Positions 16,292 to 25,144 of a stretch of 64,000 bases of DNA are shown here, in pieces; within the stretch, counting starts at the first letter, position 1, and every line of letters starts with the position of its first letter. The translations under genes and the position numbers were made by a program. Where the stretch lies: positions 62,001 through 126,000 of the forward strand of contig JBGCEO010000011.1 of NCBI GenBank assembly GCA_045106475.1, read 5' to 3'. The DNA is from Granulosicoccus sp045106475 (lineage in GTDB: Bacteria; Pseudomonadota; Gammaproteobacteria; Granulosicoccales; Granulosicoccaceae). The notes beneath the pieces were generated by a model. The model had not been told where the DNA came from and searched no databases. It saw nothing but the letters and a program-made list of their open reading frames with translations.

Positions 16292-18076
16292 TTACAGTTG
16301 GGCTGCATCCAAGGCGATTGTGCTCTCAGCACCTTCAACCACAATCGTTGCGCTCGATTCAACCAATGGCAACATCCGCTCAGCATAGTAACGCGCTAGT
16401 GTAATTTTGGCATCCAGGTAAGCATGGTCAGCTTCATCAAGCTGCTTGAGTCTGAAAGCCGCAAGAGCTGATCGAGCGATCATCCAACCGCCGGCCAAAC
16501 GACCCTGCATCATCAGATACTCGACAGATGTGGCCGACGGCATCGTGGCATCGTTTTGACCCAGTAACCACTGAGTGGCTAAATCCCCGGCAGCAATGGC
16601 CGGTTCAAATCTTTTGGCTATGGCCTTCATATCCAGGTGATCATGCTTATTCAGCTCATCAAGCGTTTCTTGCATATCCTGCATGAGTTCACTCATGCCC
16701 TGACCACCATCACGTGATGTTTTTCTGCCTATAAGATCATTGGCCTGAATAGCAGTTGTGCCTTCATAAATCGGGGCAATGCGGGCATCACGCAAAAACT
16801 GGGCTGCCCCCGTTTCTTCGATAAAACCCATACCCCCATGTACTTGAACGCCCAGTGAACACAACTCTACGCCCATTTCCGTAGACCAACCTTTTACCAA
16901 TGGCGTTAGCAGCTCTCCTCGACGTAGCATGCGCTCGCGCACTGCTTCATCGTTGTGTCTTCTGGCGGTATCAAAAGCAGCGGCACACTCCAGACCGAGG
17001 GCACGCATGGCTTCGATGGTCGAACGCATGGTCATGAGTATGCGTCTGACATCCGGGTGATTAATAATGCCCTGATCATCTTCATCTTTGCCCAGCATGG
17101 TTTTTCCTTGCTTGCGATCTCGCGCATAGCTAACTGCCTTTTGATATGCACGCTCTGCAATTCCATACCCTTCCACACCCACGGCATGACGCGCCTGATT
17201 CATCATGGTGAACATATACATCAGCCCATGATGCTCCTTGCCAACCAGATAACCTACCGCGCCACCTTTGTCACCGTAAGACATCACACAGGTCGGGCTC
17301 GCGTGTATACCAAGCTTATGCTCGATTGACACACAGTTAACGTCGTTACGCTCGCCAATACTGCCGTCATCGTTTATCAAAAACTTGGGCACAATAAAAA
17401 GTGAAATACCTTTAACGCCTTCAGGTGCATCGGGAAGTCGTGCCAACACCAAATGGATGATGTTTTCGGTCAGATCATGCTCGCCATAAGTGATGTATAT
17501 CTTTTGACCGCTGATAAGATAATGATCACCAGAGGGTTCTGCCTTGGTTCGTACAGCAGCCAAATCTGACCCAGCCTGAGGCTCAGTCAAGTTCATCGTG
17601 CCAGACCAGGTACCTTCAACCATATTGGGCAGGTAACGCTGTTTGAGTTCTTCTGAGGCATGAACCTCAATCGCATCGACGGCACCTTGCGTAAGCAGCG
17701 GGCACAAACCAAAAGACATATTCGCGCTATGCCACATCTCCTGTACTGCTGCCGATACGGTCATCGGCAAGCCCTGACCACCGAATTCAGGTGAAAAGGA
17801 CAGGCTCCCCCAACCATTTTCGATAAATTGTGAATAAGCCGCTTTCCAGCCGTCGGGTGTGGTCACCTCCCCCGCCTGCCATTGGCTTCCTTGCTGATCA
17901 CCAACCCAGTTAAGTGGCGCAAGAACGTCAGCCGTGAATTTCGCAGATTCGTCAAGAATAGCTTCCACCAGATCAGGTGAGGCGTCTTCAAAGCCTTGCA
18001 ACTGGGCGATATCTGATAAACCGACGACGTTGTTCAATACAAACGTGATGTCTTTAACTGGAGCTGTATACGTCAT
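16292..18076 (-). CDS. Acyl-CoA dehydrogenase, long form (DmdC/FadE-like, about 590 residues)
   Basis: 594 residues; ribosome site AGAAGAG precedes ATG. The core acyl-CoA dehydrogenase fold is shown by MNLTEPQAGSDLAAVRTKAE, YLISGQKIYITYGEHD and GVQVHGGMGFIEE, and the catalytic base lies in IAPIYEGTTAIQANDLIGRK. The extra C-terminal helical domain of about 130 residues marks the subgroup that includes 3-methylmercaptopropionyl-CoA dehydrogenase (DmdC) and medium/long-chain enzymes. It introduces the 2,3 double bond into acyl-CoA and passes electrons to EtfAB, encoded just upstream. Motifs alone cannot say whether the substrate is a fatty acid or methylmercaptopropionate. Confidence 0.88.
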   Translation of the reverse strand: MTYTAPVKDITFVLNNVVGLSDIAQLQGFEDASPDLVEAILDESAKFTADVLAPLNWVGDQQGSQWQAGEVTTPDGWKAAYSQFIENGWGSLSFSPEFGGQGLPMTVSAAVQEMWHSANMSFGLCPLLTQGAVDAIEVHASEELKQRYLPNMVEGTWSGTMNLTEPQAGSDLAAVRTKAEPSGDHYLISGQKIYITYGEHDLTENIIHLVLARLPDAPEGVKGISLFIVPKFLINDDGSIGERNDVNCVSIEHKLGIHASPTCVMSYGDKGGAVGYLVGKEHHGLMYMFTMMNQARHAVGVEGYGIAERAYQKAVSYARDRKQGKTMLGKDEDDQGIINHPDVRRILMTMRSTIEAMRALGLECAAAFDTARRHNDEAVRERMLRRGELLTPLVKGWSTEMGVELCSLGVQVHGGMGFIEETGAAQFLRDARIAPIYEGTTAIQANDLIGRKTSRDGGQGMSELMQDMQETLDELNKHDHLDMKAIAKRFEPAIAAGDLATQWLLGQNDATMPSATSVEYLMMQGRLAGGWMIARSALAAFRLKQLDEADHAYLDAKITLARYYAERMLPLVESSATIVVEGAESTIALDAAQL

Positions 18077-18120
18077 TTACTCTTCTCTCTTGTTTGAGCC
18101 GCTTATACGTAGGCCTGCCT

Positions 18121-18618
18121 TTACTGGCTTTTCTTGAACTGCTCATTCCAATTAGCAAAGGCTGTCTGCAGATCATCAACAGCCTGTTCAGCCAGGCTTT
18201 GCATTCCAGCAGCAGACTGACGAAATTCTTCTGCGAGTTCCGGGCCACGTTCTTCCCAGAAGTCCTTGGCTTCCATCATTGCGAGATGTTGTTTTAGCTC
18301 GACCTCGTCCAGGAACTTTTCAGACTCTTTACTGGCACGAGCCACATAGTCGTCCACTACGACCTTAGACGAATCTAGCTTATCCTTAGCCTCCATCAGA
18401 CCCAGGTGCGCCTGCAGTTGCGCCTCTTCTGCGTGATCTCCTGCCTGATCTGCCGCTTTGCTCAGCAGTTCATTGATGCGGTGCAGGGCTTTTTTAGTCG
18501 TGTCCTTGATTTCATGAACATCGTCGGGAAGGTCATCGATAAAATCGTCGACTTTGTCCTGGATATCCTTCAAATCGTTGATAGAACGATCTATAGCGTC
18601 CCGGATTTTCTTGTCCAT
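18121..18618 (-). CDS. Acidic helical/coiled-coil protein with internal duplication, function unknown
   Basis: 165 residues, no signal peptide or membrane segment, rich in Asp, Glu, Lys and Ala with heptad-like spacing. A 15-residue motif occurs twice 40 residues apart: EAQLQAHLGLMEAKD (65-79) and EVELKQHLAMMEAKD (105-119), showing an internal duplication. A strong GAGGAGA ribosome site precedes the ATG. It lies between etfA and the acyl-CoA dehydrogenase gene in the same orientation, so a lipid-linked role, for example a phasin-like or membrane-surface helical protein, is possible but unproven. I do not recognise a named family. Confidence 0.7.
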   Translation of the reverse strand: MDKKIRDAIDRSINDLKDIQDKVDDFIDDLPDDVHEIKDTTKKALHRINELLSKAADQAGDHAEEAQLQAHLGLMEAKDKLDSSKVVVDDYVARASKESEKFLDEVELKQHLAMMEAKDFWEERGPELAEEFRQSAAGMQSLAEQAVDDLQTAFANWNEQFKKSQ

Positions 18619-18738
18619 CTAATTCTCCTCGCCGTGGTCCCTCGAGGAGTATAAACCGATCTAACGGCTTAGATAAGAGTTGTAGGGCCCACGATTCGCT
18701 CCAGATAACTGGGATGAACCGAGAGCCCCTGACATCAA

Positions 18739-19674
18739 TCAGCCATCAAGAGCCGCTGACAACTCAGGCAATGCATCAAACAAATCGGCAACCAATCCGT
18801 AATCGGCAACCTGAAATATAGGTGCTTCCTCGTCCTTGTTAATGGCAACAATCACCTTACTGTCCTTCATACCGGCCAGATGCTGGATAGCCCCGGAAAT
18901 ACCCACCGCAAGATAGAGATCCGGTGCTACCACTTTTCCAGTCTGACCTACCTGATATTCATTGGGCACAAATCCGGCATCCACAGCTGCACGCGATGCC
19001 CCCACCGCAGCGTTCAGCTTTTCTGCAATGTCATCGAGCATTGAAAAGTTCTCACCGTTCTGCATACCTCGACCACCCGATACAACAGTCTCGGCACTGG
19101 TCAGTTCTGGACGATCTGATTGAGATAGCTCTTGACCGACAAAGGCAACCGTTGCGCTGGCCTCGGCAGCCTCGACCGATTCTACCGTCGCGCTGCCACC
19201 TTCGCTTGCGGCTGCATCAAATGCAGTGGTACGAACGCCAACAACTTTTACAGCATCCGCACTCTTCACGGTTGCAAGCGCATTACCGGCGTAGATGGGA
19301 CGTACGAAAGTGTCTGCGCTTTTGACTTCGATGATGTCGGAGATTCCTGAAACATTCAGCAAAGCTGCGACCCTGGGCATGACGTTCTTGCCAGCGGCAG
19401 TGGCCGCGAACAGAATATGGCTGTAACCCTCTGCATGCTTGATCACAAGCGCGGACAGATTCTCGGCCAACTCATTGGCGTAAGCAGCATCATCTGCCAG
19501 TAAAACTTTGGAAACCCCTGCAATCTGAGCAGCTTTTTCAGCTACGCCAGCTGCATCGCTTCCCGCAACCAAAAGATCCACATCACCACCGATAGCTGTT
19601 GCAGCACTGACAACGCTAAGCGTTGCAGGTCGAATTTCACCCGCTTCATGTTCAACCAGAATAAGTGTACTCAT
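18739..19674 (-). CDS. etfA: Electron transfer flavoprotein alpha subunit
   Basis: 311 residues; SD GAGGA before ATG. The C-terminal FAD-binding domain is unmistakable: VVSGGRGMQNGENF, GASRAAVDAGFVPNEYQVGQTG, APDLYLAVGISGAIQHLAGM and INKDEEAPIFQVADYG. EtfAB collects electrons from acyl-CoA dehydrogenases and delivers them to ETF-quinone oxidoreductase. The gene follows etfB by 27 bp. Length is normal (about 310). Confidence 0.95.
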   Translation of the reverse strand: MSTLILVEHEAGEIRPATLSVVSAATAIGGDVDLLVAGSDAAGVAEKAAQIAGVSKVLLADDAAYANELAENLSALVIKHAEGYSHILFAATAAGKNVMPRVAALLNVSGISDIIEVKSADTFVRPIYAGNALATVKSADAVKVVGVRTTAFDAAASEGGSATVESVEAAEASATVAFVGQELSQSDRPELTSAETVVSGGRGMQNGENFSMLDDIAEKLNAAVGASRAAVDAGFVPNEYQVGQTGKVVAPDLYLAVGISGAIQHLAGMKDSKVIVAINKDEEAPIFQVADYGLVADLFDALPELSAALDG

Positions 19675-19701
19675 GTTTTATGTCCTCGTTGATTAGATCG
19701 G

Positions 19702-20451
19702 TCAGATGACCTTGGCTTCGTTGCGCAGTTTTTCGACAAGCTCCGCAACACTGTTAACGATGATGCCGGCCTCTCGCTTGGGCGGCTCATTGACTTCAAC
19801 GACAGACAATCCACTGCTGACATCCACACCCGTATCAGCCACAGGAATTATTTCAAGCGGCTTTTTCTTTGCCTTCATGATGTTAGGTAACTTGGCATAT
19901 CGTGGTTCGTTCAAACGCAAATCAGTGGTAATGATTGAAGGCATTTGAACCCTGATAGATTCAAGACCCGCATCCACTTCACGCGTAACCTTAATCTGCT
20001 CACCTTCAAACTCGACCTTAGAGGCAAATGTTGCCTGGGACATGCCTGTGAGAGCAGACAGCATTTGTCCCGTCTGGTTGGCATCATCATCAATGGCCTG
20101 CTTACCCAGCACAACAAGCCCGGGCTGCTCTTTCTCCACGATATGCTTGAAAAGCTTGGCAATCGCCAATGGCTCAAGCAATTCGTCAGTTTCGATGAGG
20201 ATGCCGCGATCGGCTCCCATGGCCAGAGCCGTACGAATAGTTTCCTGACTCTGCGAAGGCCCTATGGAAACCGCGATCACTTCTTCTGCATTGCCCGCTT
20301 CCTTGATGCGCAGAGCTTCTTCGACAGCAATCTCGTCAAAGGGATTCATCGACATTTTGACATTGGCCAACTCAATGCCGGATTTGTCAGCCTTAACGCG
20401 TGCCTTGACGTTGTAGTCGAGGACGCGCTTGACGCCTACGATTATCTTCAT
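19702..20451 (-). CDS. etfB: Electron transfer flavoprotein beta subunit
   Basis: 249 residues, standard EtfB length. MKIIVGVKRVLDYNVKARVK at the start, the signature VKMSMNPFDEIAVEEALRIKE, the AMP-binding AMGADRGILIETDE region, and GKQAIDDDANQTGQMLSALTG are all typical. It binds AMP and forms the heterodimer with EtfA. First gene of the etfBA pair; an AGG-containing site lies about 13 nt before ATG. Confidence 0.95.
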   Translation of the reverse strand: MKIIVGVKRVLDYNVKARVKADKSGIELANVKMSMNPFDEIAVEEALRIKEAGNAEEVIAVSIGPSQSQETIRTALAMGADRGILIETDELLEPLAIAKLFKHIVEKEQPGLVVLGKQAIDDDANQTGQMLSALTGMSQATFASKVEFEGEQIKVTREVDAGLESIRVQMPSIITTDLRLNEPRYAKLPNIMKAKKKPLEIIPVADTGVDVSSGLSVVEVNEPPKREAGIIVNSVAELVEKLRNEAKVI

Positions 20452-20619
20452 AATAGAGAAACAACCTCGGTAATTAGGGTAATTGGATACGCGAATGGTA
20501 CCTGTTTATGGAACGAATTCGCGCGATTATGCGCTGTTCTGTGGCGTTATTCAGGAGCTGCCCGTCGCTTTCGTGTGCCAGAGTGCCAAGCCTGGTCAGC
20601 AAGCGACCTAATCATGTGA

Positions 20620-21066
20620 TCACTCGCCAATATCCTCATTCCACAAAGCGGGTTCGGCGGCAATAAATTCTTCCATAAGAGCGATGCAATCGGGGTCGTC
20701 GAGCACGTCCACCACGACGCCTCGGCCACGCACGTAGTCTTCAGGGCCCTGAAACGTCTTATTCTCGCCGACCACGACATGCGGGATACCATAGAGCAGC
20801 ACAGCACCGCTGCACATGTCACACGGTGAGAGTGTCGAATAGAGCGTTGCACGCTGATACGTGCTGGCCGGCAAGCGCCCGGTTTCCTCCAAACAATCCA
20901 TTTCTGCGTGGCGAATAGTACTGCCCTGCTGAACACGCTGATTGTGGCCTCGACCAATGATTTCGCCATCGACCACAAGAACTGAACCGATGGGAATCCC
21001 GCCAGCTGCACGCCCTTTGCGCGCTTCTTCGACCGCAGCTTTCATGAAGAATGCGTGATCCGCCAT
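20620..21066 (-). CDS. Cytosine deaminase of yeast Fcy1 type (CDA-fold)
   Basis: 148 residues. Zinc site: His53 and Glu55 in IRHAEMDCLE, Cys82 and Cys85 in LSPCDMCSGA. Flanking stretches GRGHNQR, TLYSTLSPCDMC, YGIPHVVVGEN and the C-terminal WNEDIGE closely match what I recall of Saccharomyces Fcy1, much more than tRNA adenosine deaminase TadA or guanine deaminase. Predicted reaction is cytosine to uracil plus ammonia in the cytosol. SD GGAGA precedes ATG. It lies downstream of the SIMPL gene and upstream of etfB on the same strand; with the nucleoside importer and guanine deaminase at 47-53 kb it suggests use of nucleobases as nitrogen source. Substrate assignment is by similarity only. Confidence 0.78.
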   Translation of the reverse strand: MADHAFFMKAAVEEARKGRAAGGIPIGSVLVVDGEIIGRGHNQRVQQGSTIRHAEMDCLEETGRLPASTYQRATLYSTLSPCDMCSGAVLLYGIPHVVVGENKTFQGPEDYVRGRGVVVDVLDDPDCIALMEEFIAAEPALWNEDIGE

Positions 21067-21101
21067 GTTCTATCTCCGCCAAATTGTTGCAGTGTACCTG
21101 A

Positions 21102-21815
21102 CTAATCCAGTTGGATTCGGCCGTAAACCTGCACCGACATACGACTTGAACCTGCTTCGATTGCAGGCTCATTCGCTACGGAGCTGCGCATCATTTCCAT
21201 TCTAGGGGCTTGATCATACAGGGCAGGACTGGCATTACCGGTTTGGATATCAACATCAACGATACGGTACGACTTCGCGTTCATCGATTCCTGTATAAGC
21301 GCCGCTCTGCCTTTAAAGGCGAACAGCGCTCTCTTGATCAACGCACTCGCCGCAATTTCCTGGCTCGCAGGCTTGACCGATAGCTTTATTCCCTGCACCT
21401 GCAATCGCTCCTGCAACTGCTGTATCGCTTTACCAGCCGCTTCAAAGTCTTCTGTATCCAGCTGCAGGCTCTGAGTTGCCCGCCAACCTATCAAGCGTCG
21501 CGATTGACTGGAGTCGTATCGCGGGTAGGTTTGATAATCGCGCGTTTTCGCTTTTATGCTGGTAAAAGGTTCAAGGGTATCTAACGCCCAAGCCATTGTT
21601 ACATTGATTCTGTTTGCCAATACCGCAGAATCCTTATCTTCATCCTGCACCAGTAAAGTGGCCGTCATAAGATCATTGTCGATCTCGGCACTAGCGCTAC
21701 TGCTGAACGTAAACGCATTGAACAACGTGGGTTCAACTGTCTGTGCTTGCGCGTACGGAGCAAGACAAAACACAAACAGTGCCCAAACATGCAAGGCCAT
21801 TGTCTGCAGGTGCAT
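21102..21815 (-). CDS. SIMPL-domain (DUF541) periplasmic protein
   Basis: 237 residues from the ATG at 21813-21815, one base after the TAG of the thiolase gene, so translation is probably coupled. A signal peptide (MALHVWALFVFCLAPYAQA) is followed by the SIMPL pattern: FSSSASAEIDNDLMTATLLVQDEDKDSAVLANRINVTMAWAL, then IGWRATQSLQLDTEDFEAAGKAIQQLQE. Proteins of this family occur in the periplasm or membrane and have no settled biochemical role; E. coli YggE is linked to oxidative stress. Its attachment to fatty-acid genes is unexplained. Confidence 0.75.
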   Translation of the reverse strand: MHLQTMALHVWALFVFCLAPYAQAQTVEPTLFNAFTFSSSASAEIDNDLMTATLLVQDEDKDSAVLANRINVTMAWALDTLEPFTSIKAKTRDYQTYPRYDSSQSRRLIGWRATQSLQLDTEDFEAAGKAIQQLQERLQVQGIKLSVKPASQEIAASALIKRALFAFKGRAALIQESMNAKSYRIVDVDIQTGNASPALYDQAPRMEMMRSSVANEPAIEAGSSRMSVQVYGRIQLD

Positions 21816-21816
21816 G

Positions 21817-23094
21817 CTAACGCTCCAGAATGGCAGTGACACCCATGCCACCAGCGGTGCAGACAGAGATCAGGCCTTTGCCACTACCTTTTTGTTGTAA
21901 CTGCTTACCCAGGGTCGCGAGTATGCGCGCACCTGTAGCAGCAAAAGGATGACCCACAGCCAGACTCGAACCCACCACATTCATACGACTCCGATCAATA
22001 GAGCCCATTGCTTCTGAGCGACCCAACTCTTCCCGGCAATAGGTCTCATCTTCCCAGGCCTTTAGTGTGCACAAAACCTGCGCGGCAAATGCTTCGTGAA
22101 TCTCGTAGAGGTCGAAATCCTGCAGACTTATTGCTGCTTTGTTCAACATGTTGCTTACTGCGAGCGTGGGAGCCATTAAAAGACCTGCGCCTCTGACAAA
22201 ATCTACTGCAGCTGTTGAGGAATGTGTCAGATAAGCTTGGATCGGAAGGCCCCGGTCTTTTGCCCATTGCTCCGAACACAATAAAACACCGGCTGCGCCA
22301 TCGGTTAGAGGCGTGCTGTTTCCTGCTGTCAGTGTGCCTGCCGCGGTCTTGTCATAAGCTGTACGCAGCTTGGCCAATGATTCCATGCTGGAATCACTGC
22401 GCATATTGTTATCACGCAGTACACCTTCGCAAGGAATCAAAAGATCATCATAGAACCCATCATTGTAGGCAGCTGTTGCATTCTGATGTGAATCAAGCGC
22501 TAACTGGTCCTGCTCCTCGCGACCTATAGACCAGGTTTTAGCCATAAGCTCACAATGCTGCCCCATACTCATCAAGGTGCGCGGCTCGTTAACCGACGGA
22601 GGCACTGGCGCAAGCTCCCTGGGACCAAACCCTTTGAAAACCTTCAGCTTCGATTTGATATCCCTTGCCCTGCCCAAGGCAACGAGGCGTCGCGAAAACT
22701 TATTATTGAATACAATCGGCACATCACTGACAGTATCGGTTCCTGCCGCGATGGCCGAATCAATTTGCCCGCTGGCAATCTTGGCGGCCGCCACCATGGC
22801 AGCCTGTAAAGAAGTACCGCAAGCCTGCTGTAAAGTCATACCCGGTGTCGTTGCAGCAAGTTTGGTACTGAGCACCGCCTCACGCGCAAGATTCCAGTCA
22901 CGAGAATGCGTTATGACTGCACCCGCATTAACTTCACCAATATGTTCTCCTGCTAGCTCGTATCGATCAACCATGCCACCTAAAACAGTACTCAACATTT
23001 TCATGTTGGATAAACCTGCATAAGCAGAATTAGAACGGCAAAACGGAATTCTTAAGCCACCCACGATAACAACCGGTTTTAATGTATCAGTCAT
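21817..23094 (-). CDS. fadI: Acetyl-CoA C-acyltransferase (FadI-type 3-ketoacyl-CoA thiolase)
   Basis: 425 residues from the ATG at 23092-23094, close to FadI (about 436). Thiolase motifs: MTLQQACGTSLQAAM with the nucleophilic Cys near residue 92, NSTPLTDGAAGVLL, EIHEAFAAQ with the active His, and the C-terminal ISVCTAGGMGVTAIL with the second Cys. It cleaves 3-ketoacyl-CoA to acetyl-CoA and a shortened acyl-CoA. It follows the FadJ-type gene by 37 bp; together they form a trifunctional complex. Confidence 0.92.
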   Translation of the reverse strand: MTDTLKPVVIVGGLRIPFCRSNSAYAGLSNMKMLSTVLGGMVDRYELAGEHIGEVNAGAVITHSRDWNLAREAVLSTKLAATTPGMTLQQACGTSLQAAMVAAAKIASGQIDSAIAAGTDTVSDVPIVFNNKFSRRLVALGRARDIKSKLKVFKGFGPRELAPVPPSVNEPRTLMSMGQHCELMAKTWSIGREEQDQLALDSHQNATAAYNDGFYDDLLIPCEGVLRDNNMRSDSSMESLAKLRTAYDKTAAGTLTAGNSTPLTDGAAGVLLCSEQWAKDRGLPIQAYLTHSSTAAVDFVRGAGLLMAPTLAVSNMLNKAAISLQDFDLYEIHEAFAAQVLCTLKAWEDETYCREELGRSEAMGSIDRSRMNVVGSSLAVGHPFAATGARILATLGKQLQQKGSGKGLISVCTAGGMGVTAILER

Positions 23095-23131
23095 TTTCAG
23101 AACTCTATGTTGATTGGTGGTGGATAGCAAA

Positions 23132-25090
23132 CTAGCTGCTTATTGATTTCAAGTACTGCATCGGGCCACCCATGAAGGGTGCGAAGCCTGTGCCGAAAAT
23201 TATGCCCGCATCAAGCAAGTCATCATCAGCTACGATGCCATCTTGCGATGCAGCTTCACATTCATCCAGAAACGGTTTGATAAGTCGCTGCGCTATTTGA
23301 TCGCCGTAGGGACTATCCACATCGATCGCTTTACGATCTGATTTTCCCTTTACCCAGATATAAAAGCCCTGCCCGGTCTTCTTACCCAGATCCCCGGCAT
23401 CGATTTTGGATTGCAGCAAATCGCGATGAGCTTCAACATCACCGCTAGCCAAGCTCTGGGCAACCTTCATACACACATCCAGACCCACCACATCAGCCAG
23501 TTCGATTGGTCCCATCGGCATACCAAAACGAATGGCAGATGCATCGATGGTTTCTTTGTCGACGCCTTCAAGCATTAATGTAAAGGCCTCCATCAGGTAA
23601 GGAGCGAGTACACGGTTAACAAGAAAACCCGGTGAGCTCTTTGTCGGCAAAGGGAATCGATTTATCTGCGAGCAAAAGGAACAACCTCTGGTCACCCAAT
23701 TGGCATCCGTCTGTTCTCCGTGCACCACTTCTACCAGAGGCATTTTCGCTACCGGATTAAAGAAATGCAAACCAATGAGTCGTTCGGGCGTTGCGAGATC
23801 ACGTGCCAGCTCCTCAAGAGGCAATGCAGATGTATTGGTGGCCAACACAGCGTGTTCAGCCATTCGAGGTTCCAGCGTTGCATATAACTCACGCTTTGCA
23901 TCACCGTCCTCGTAAATGGCTTCTATAACTACATCTGCCCTTGACACGCCATCGCCAGCTACATCGGCTATCAATCTTGCTTGCGCAGCAGACACTGCCG
24001 GTTTTTTCTTCAATCGTTTTTTGAACAAGGACTTCGCTCGCTTCAATGCAGGTTCGATGTACTTCAGTTCTCGATCCTGCAAGCTCACTTCCATGCCTTG
24101 CAAAACACACCAGGCAGCGATATCCCCACCCATGACGCCAGCGCCTACAACATGCACACGACGAACCTTAAAATCCTCAGCCTTGCCCAGGGCTTTCATC
24201 CGTTCTGTCAAAAAGAATATTCGGCGAAGGTTACGTGCTGTGGGCCCAACCATTAACTCACCCACCAGCTGCGCTTCACCATCAAACATACGCCGACGAT
24301 TATCGCGATGCTTGGCCCATAAATCGATCATGGCAAAGGGCGCCGGGTAGTGAGCAGGATTAGCTTTCTGCGCAGTTTTACTGCGTAACACTTTTGCCAG
24401 TACCGCACGGGCAGGCATACGGTTGGTTAAACTTGCGGCAAGGGACGGCCCACGACTCTTTCTTTTTTTAAGAATTGCTCGCCTTGCACTCCAATGCAAT
24501 GATCCGAATTCATCAACCAGTTCGTCAATGACTCCCATGGCGCGAGCCGCTGGCGCTCTCAACATACGCCCGGTAAGCATCAATTGCATACCCGCCAAAC
24601 CACCCACACGTTCAGTCAATCTGGTCGTTCCACCGAGGCCTGGGAAAATGCCTAGTTTGACTTCTGGTAAGCCAACGCGAGTCTCAGCAACATTCAAGGC
24701 CACTATATAGTTACAACACAGCGCAAGCTCCAGCCCTCCGCCCAAACAAAATCCGTGGATTGCAGCAACAGTCGGACATGTCAAATTTTCGAGACGTGCA
24801 AATACTTCATGACCTTGCTGAATTTTTGCCGTCACCTGCTCGGCCTCTTCGAAGTGATCAAACTCTCGAATATCGGCACCTAAAATGAAACTATCTTCCT
24901 TGGCAGACTGAATAACTAAACCGCTCAACTCCATGGATTCGATCAAGGTAATGATTTCAGCCAACTCACTAATAACGGCTTCAGACAAAGAATTGCTACT
25001 TTCTCCCTGTCGATCGCAAGCTAACCACACAATGCCCTCGGCATCCTGCTGCACTTGCCAGTGATCGTATTGCCCAAAACCAGTTGTCAT
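23132..25090 (-). CDS. fadJ: FadJ-type multifunctional fatty-acid oxidation alpha subunit
   Basis: 652 residues. N-terminal crotonase domain (about 1-200) with AAIHGFCLGGGLELALCC and VGLPEVKLGIFPGLGGTTRL supplying the two catalytic Glu residues; then an NAD-binding 3-hydroxyacyl-CoA dehydrogenase domain from about residue 305 (VRRVHVVGAGVMGGDIAAW), ATNTSALPLEELA and GLHFFNPVAKMPLVEVV with the catalytic His, and a C-terminal dehydrogenase helical domain ending GFAPFMGGPMQYL. It performs hydration and dehydrogenation in beta-oxidation. Somewhat shorter than E. coli FadJ (714). First gene of the fadJI pair. Confidence 0.92.
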   Translation of the reverse strand: MTTGFGQYDHWQVQQDAEGIVWLACDRQGESSNSLSEAVISELAEIITLIESMELSGLVIQSAKEDSFILGADIREFDHFEEAEQVTAKIQQGHEVFARLENLTCPTVAAIHGFCLGGGLELALCCNYIVALNVAETRVGLPEVKLGIFPGLGGTTRLTERVGGLAGMQLMLTGRMLRAPAARAMGVIDELVDEFGSLHWSARRAILKKRKSRGPSLAASLTNRMPARAVLAKVLRSKTAQKANPAHYPAPFAMIDLWAKHRDNRRRMFDGEAQLVGELMVGPTARNLRRIFFLTERMKALGKAEDFKVRRVHVVGAGVMGGDIAAWCVLQGMEVSLQDRELKYIEPALKRAKSLFKKRLKKKPAVSAAQARLIADVAGDGVSRADVVIEAIYEDGDAKRELYATLEPRMAEHAVLATNTSALPLEELARDLATPERLIGLHFFNPVAKMPLVEVVHGEQTDANWVTRGCSFCSQINRFPLPTKSSPGFLVNRVLAPYLMEAFTLMLEGVDKETIDASAIRFGMPMGPIELADVVGLDVCMKVAQSLASGDVEAHRDLLQSKIDAGDLGKKTGQGFYIWVKGKSDRKAIDVDSPYGDQIAQRLIKPFLDECEAASQDGIVADDDLLDAGIIFGTGFAPFMGGPMQYLKSISS

Positions 25091-25144
25091 GGCTATTCTC
25101 GTAAATGGAAAAAATGGCAGTAAGACTGCGAATTCTACAAAATG

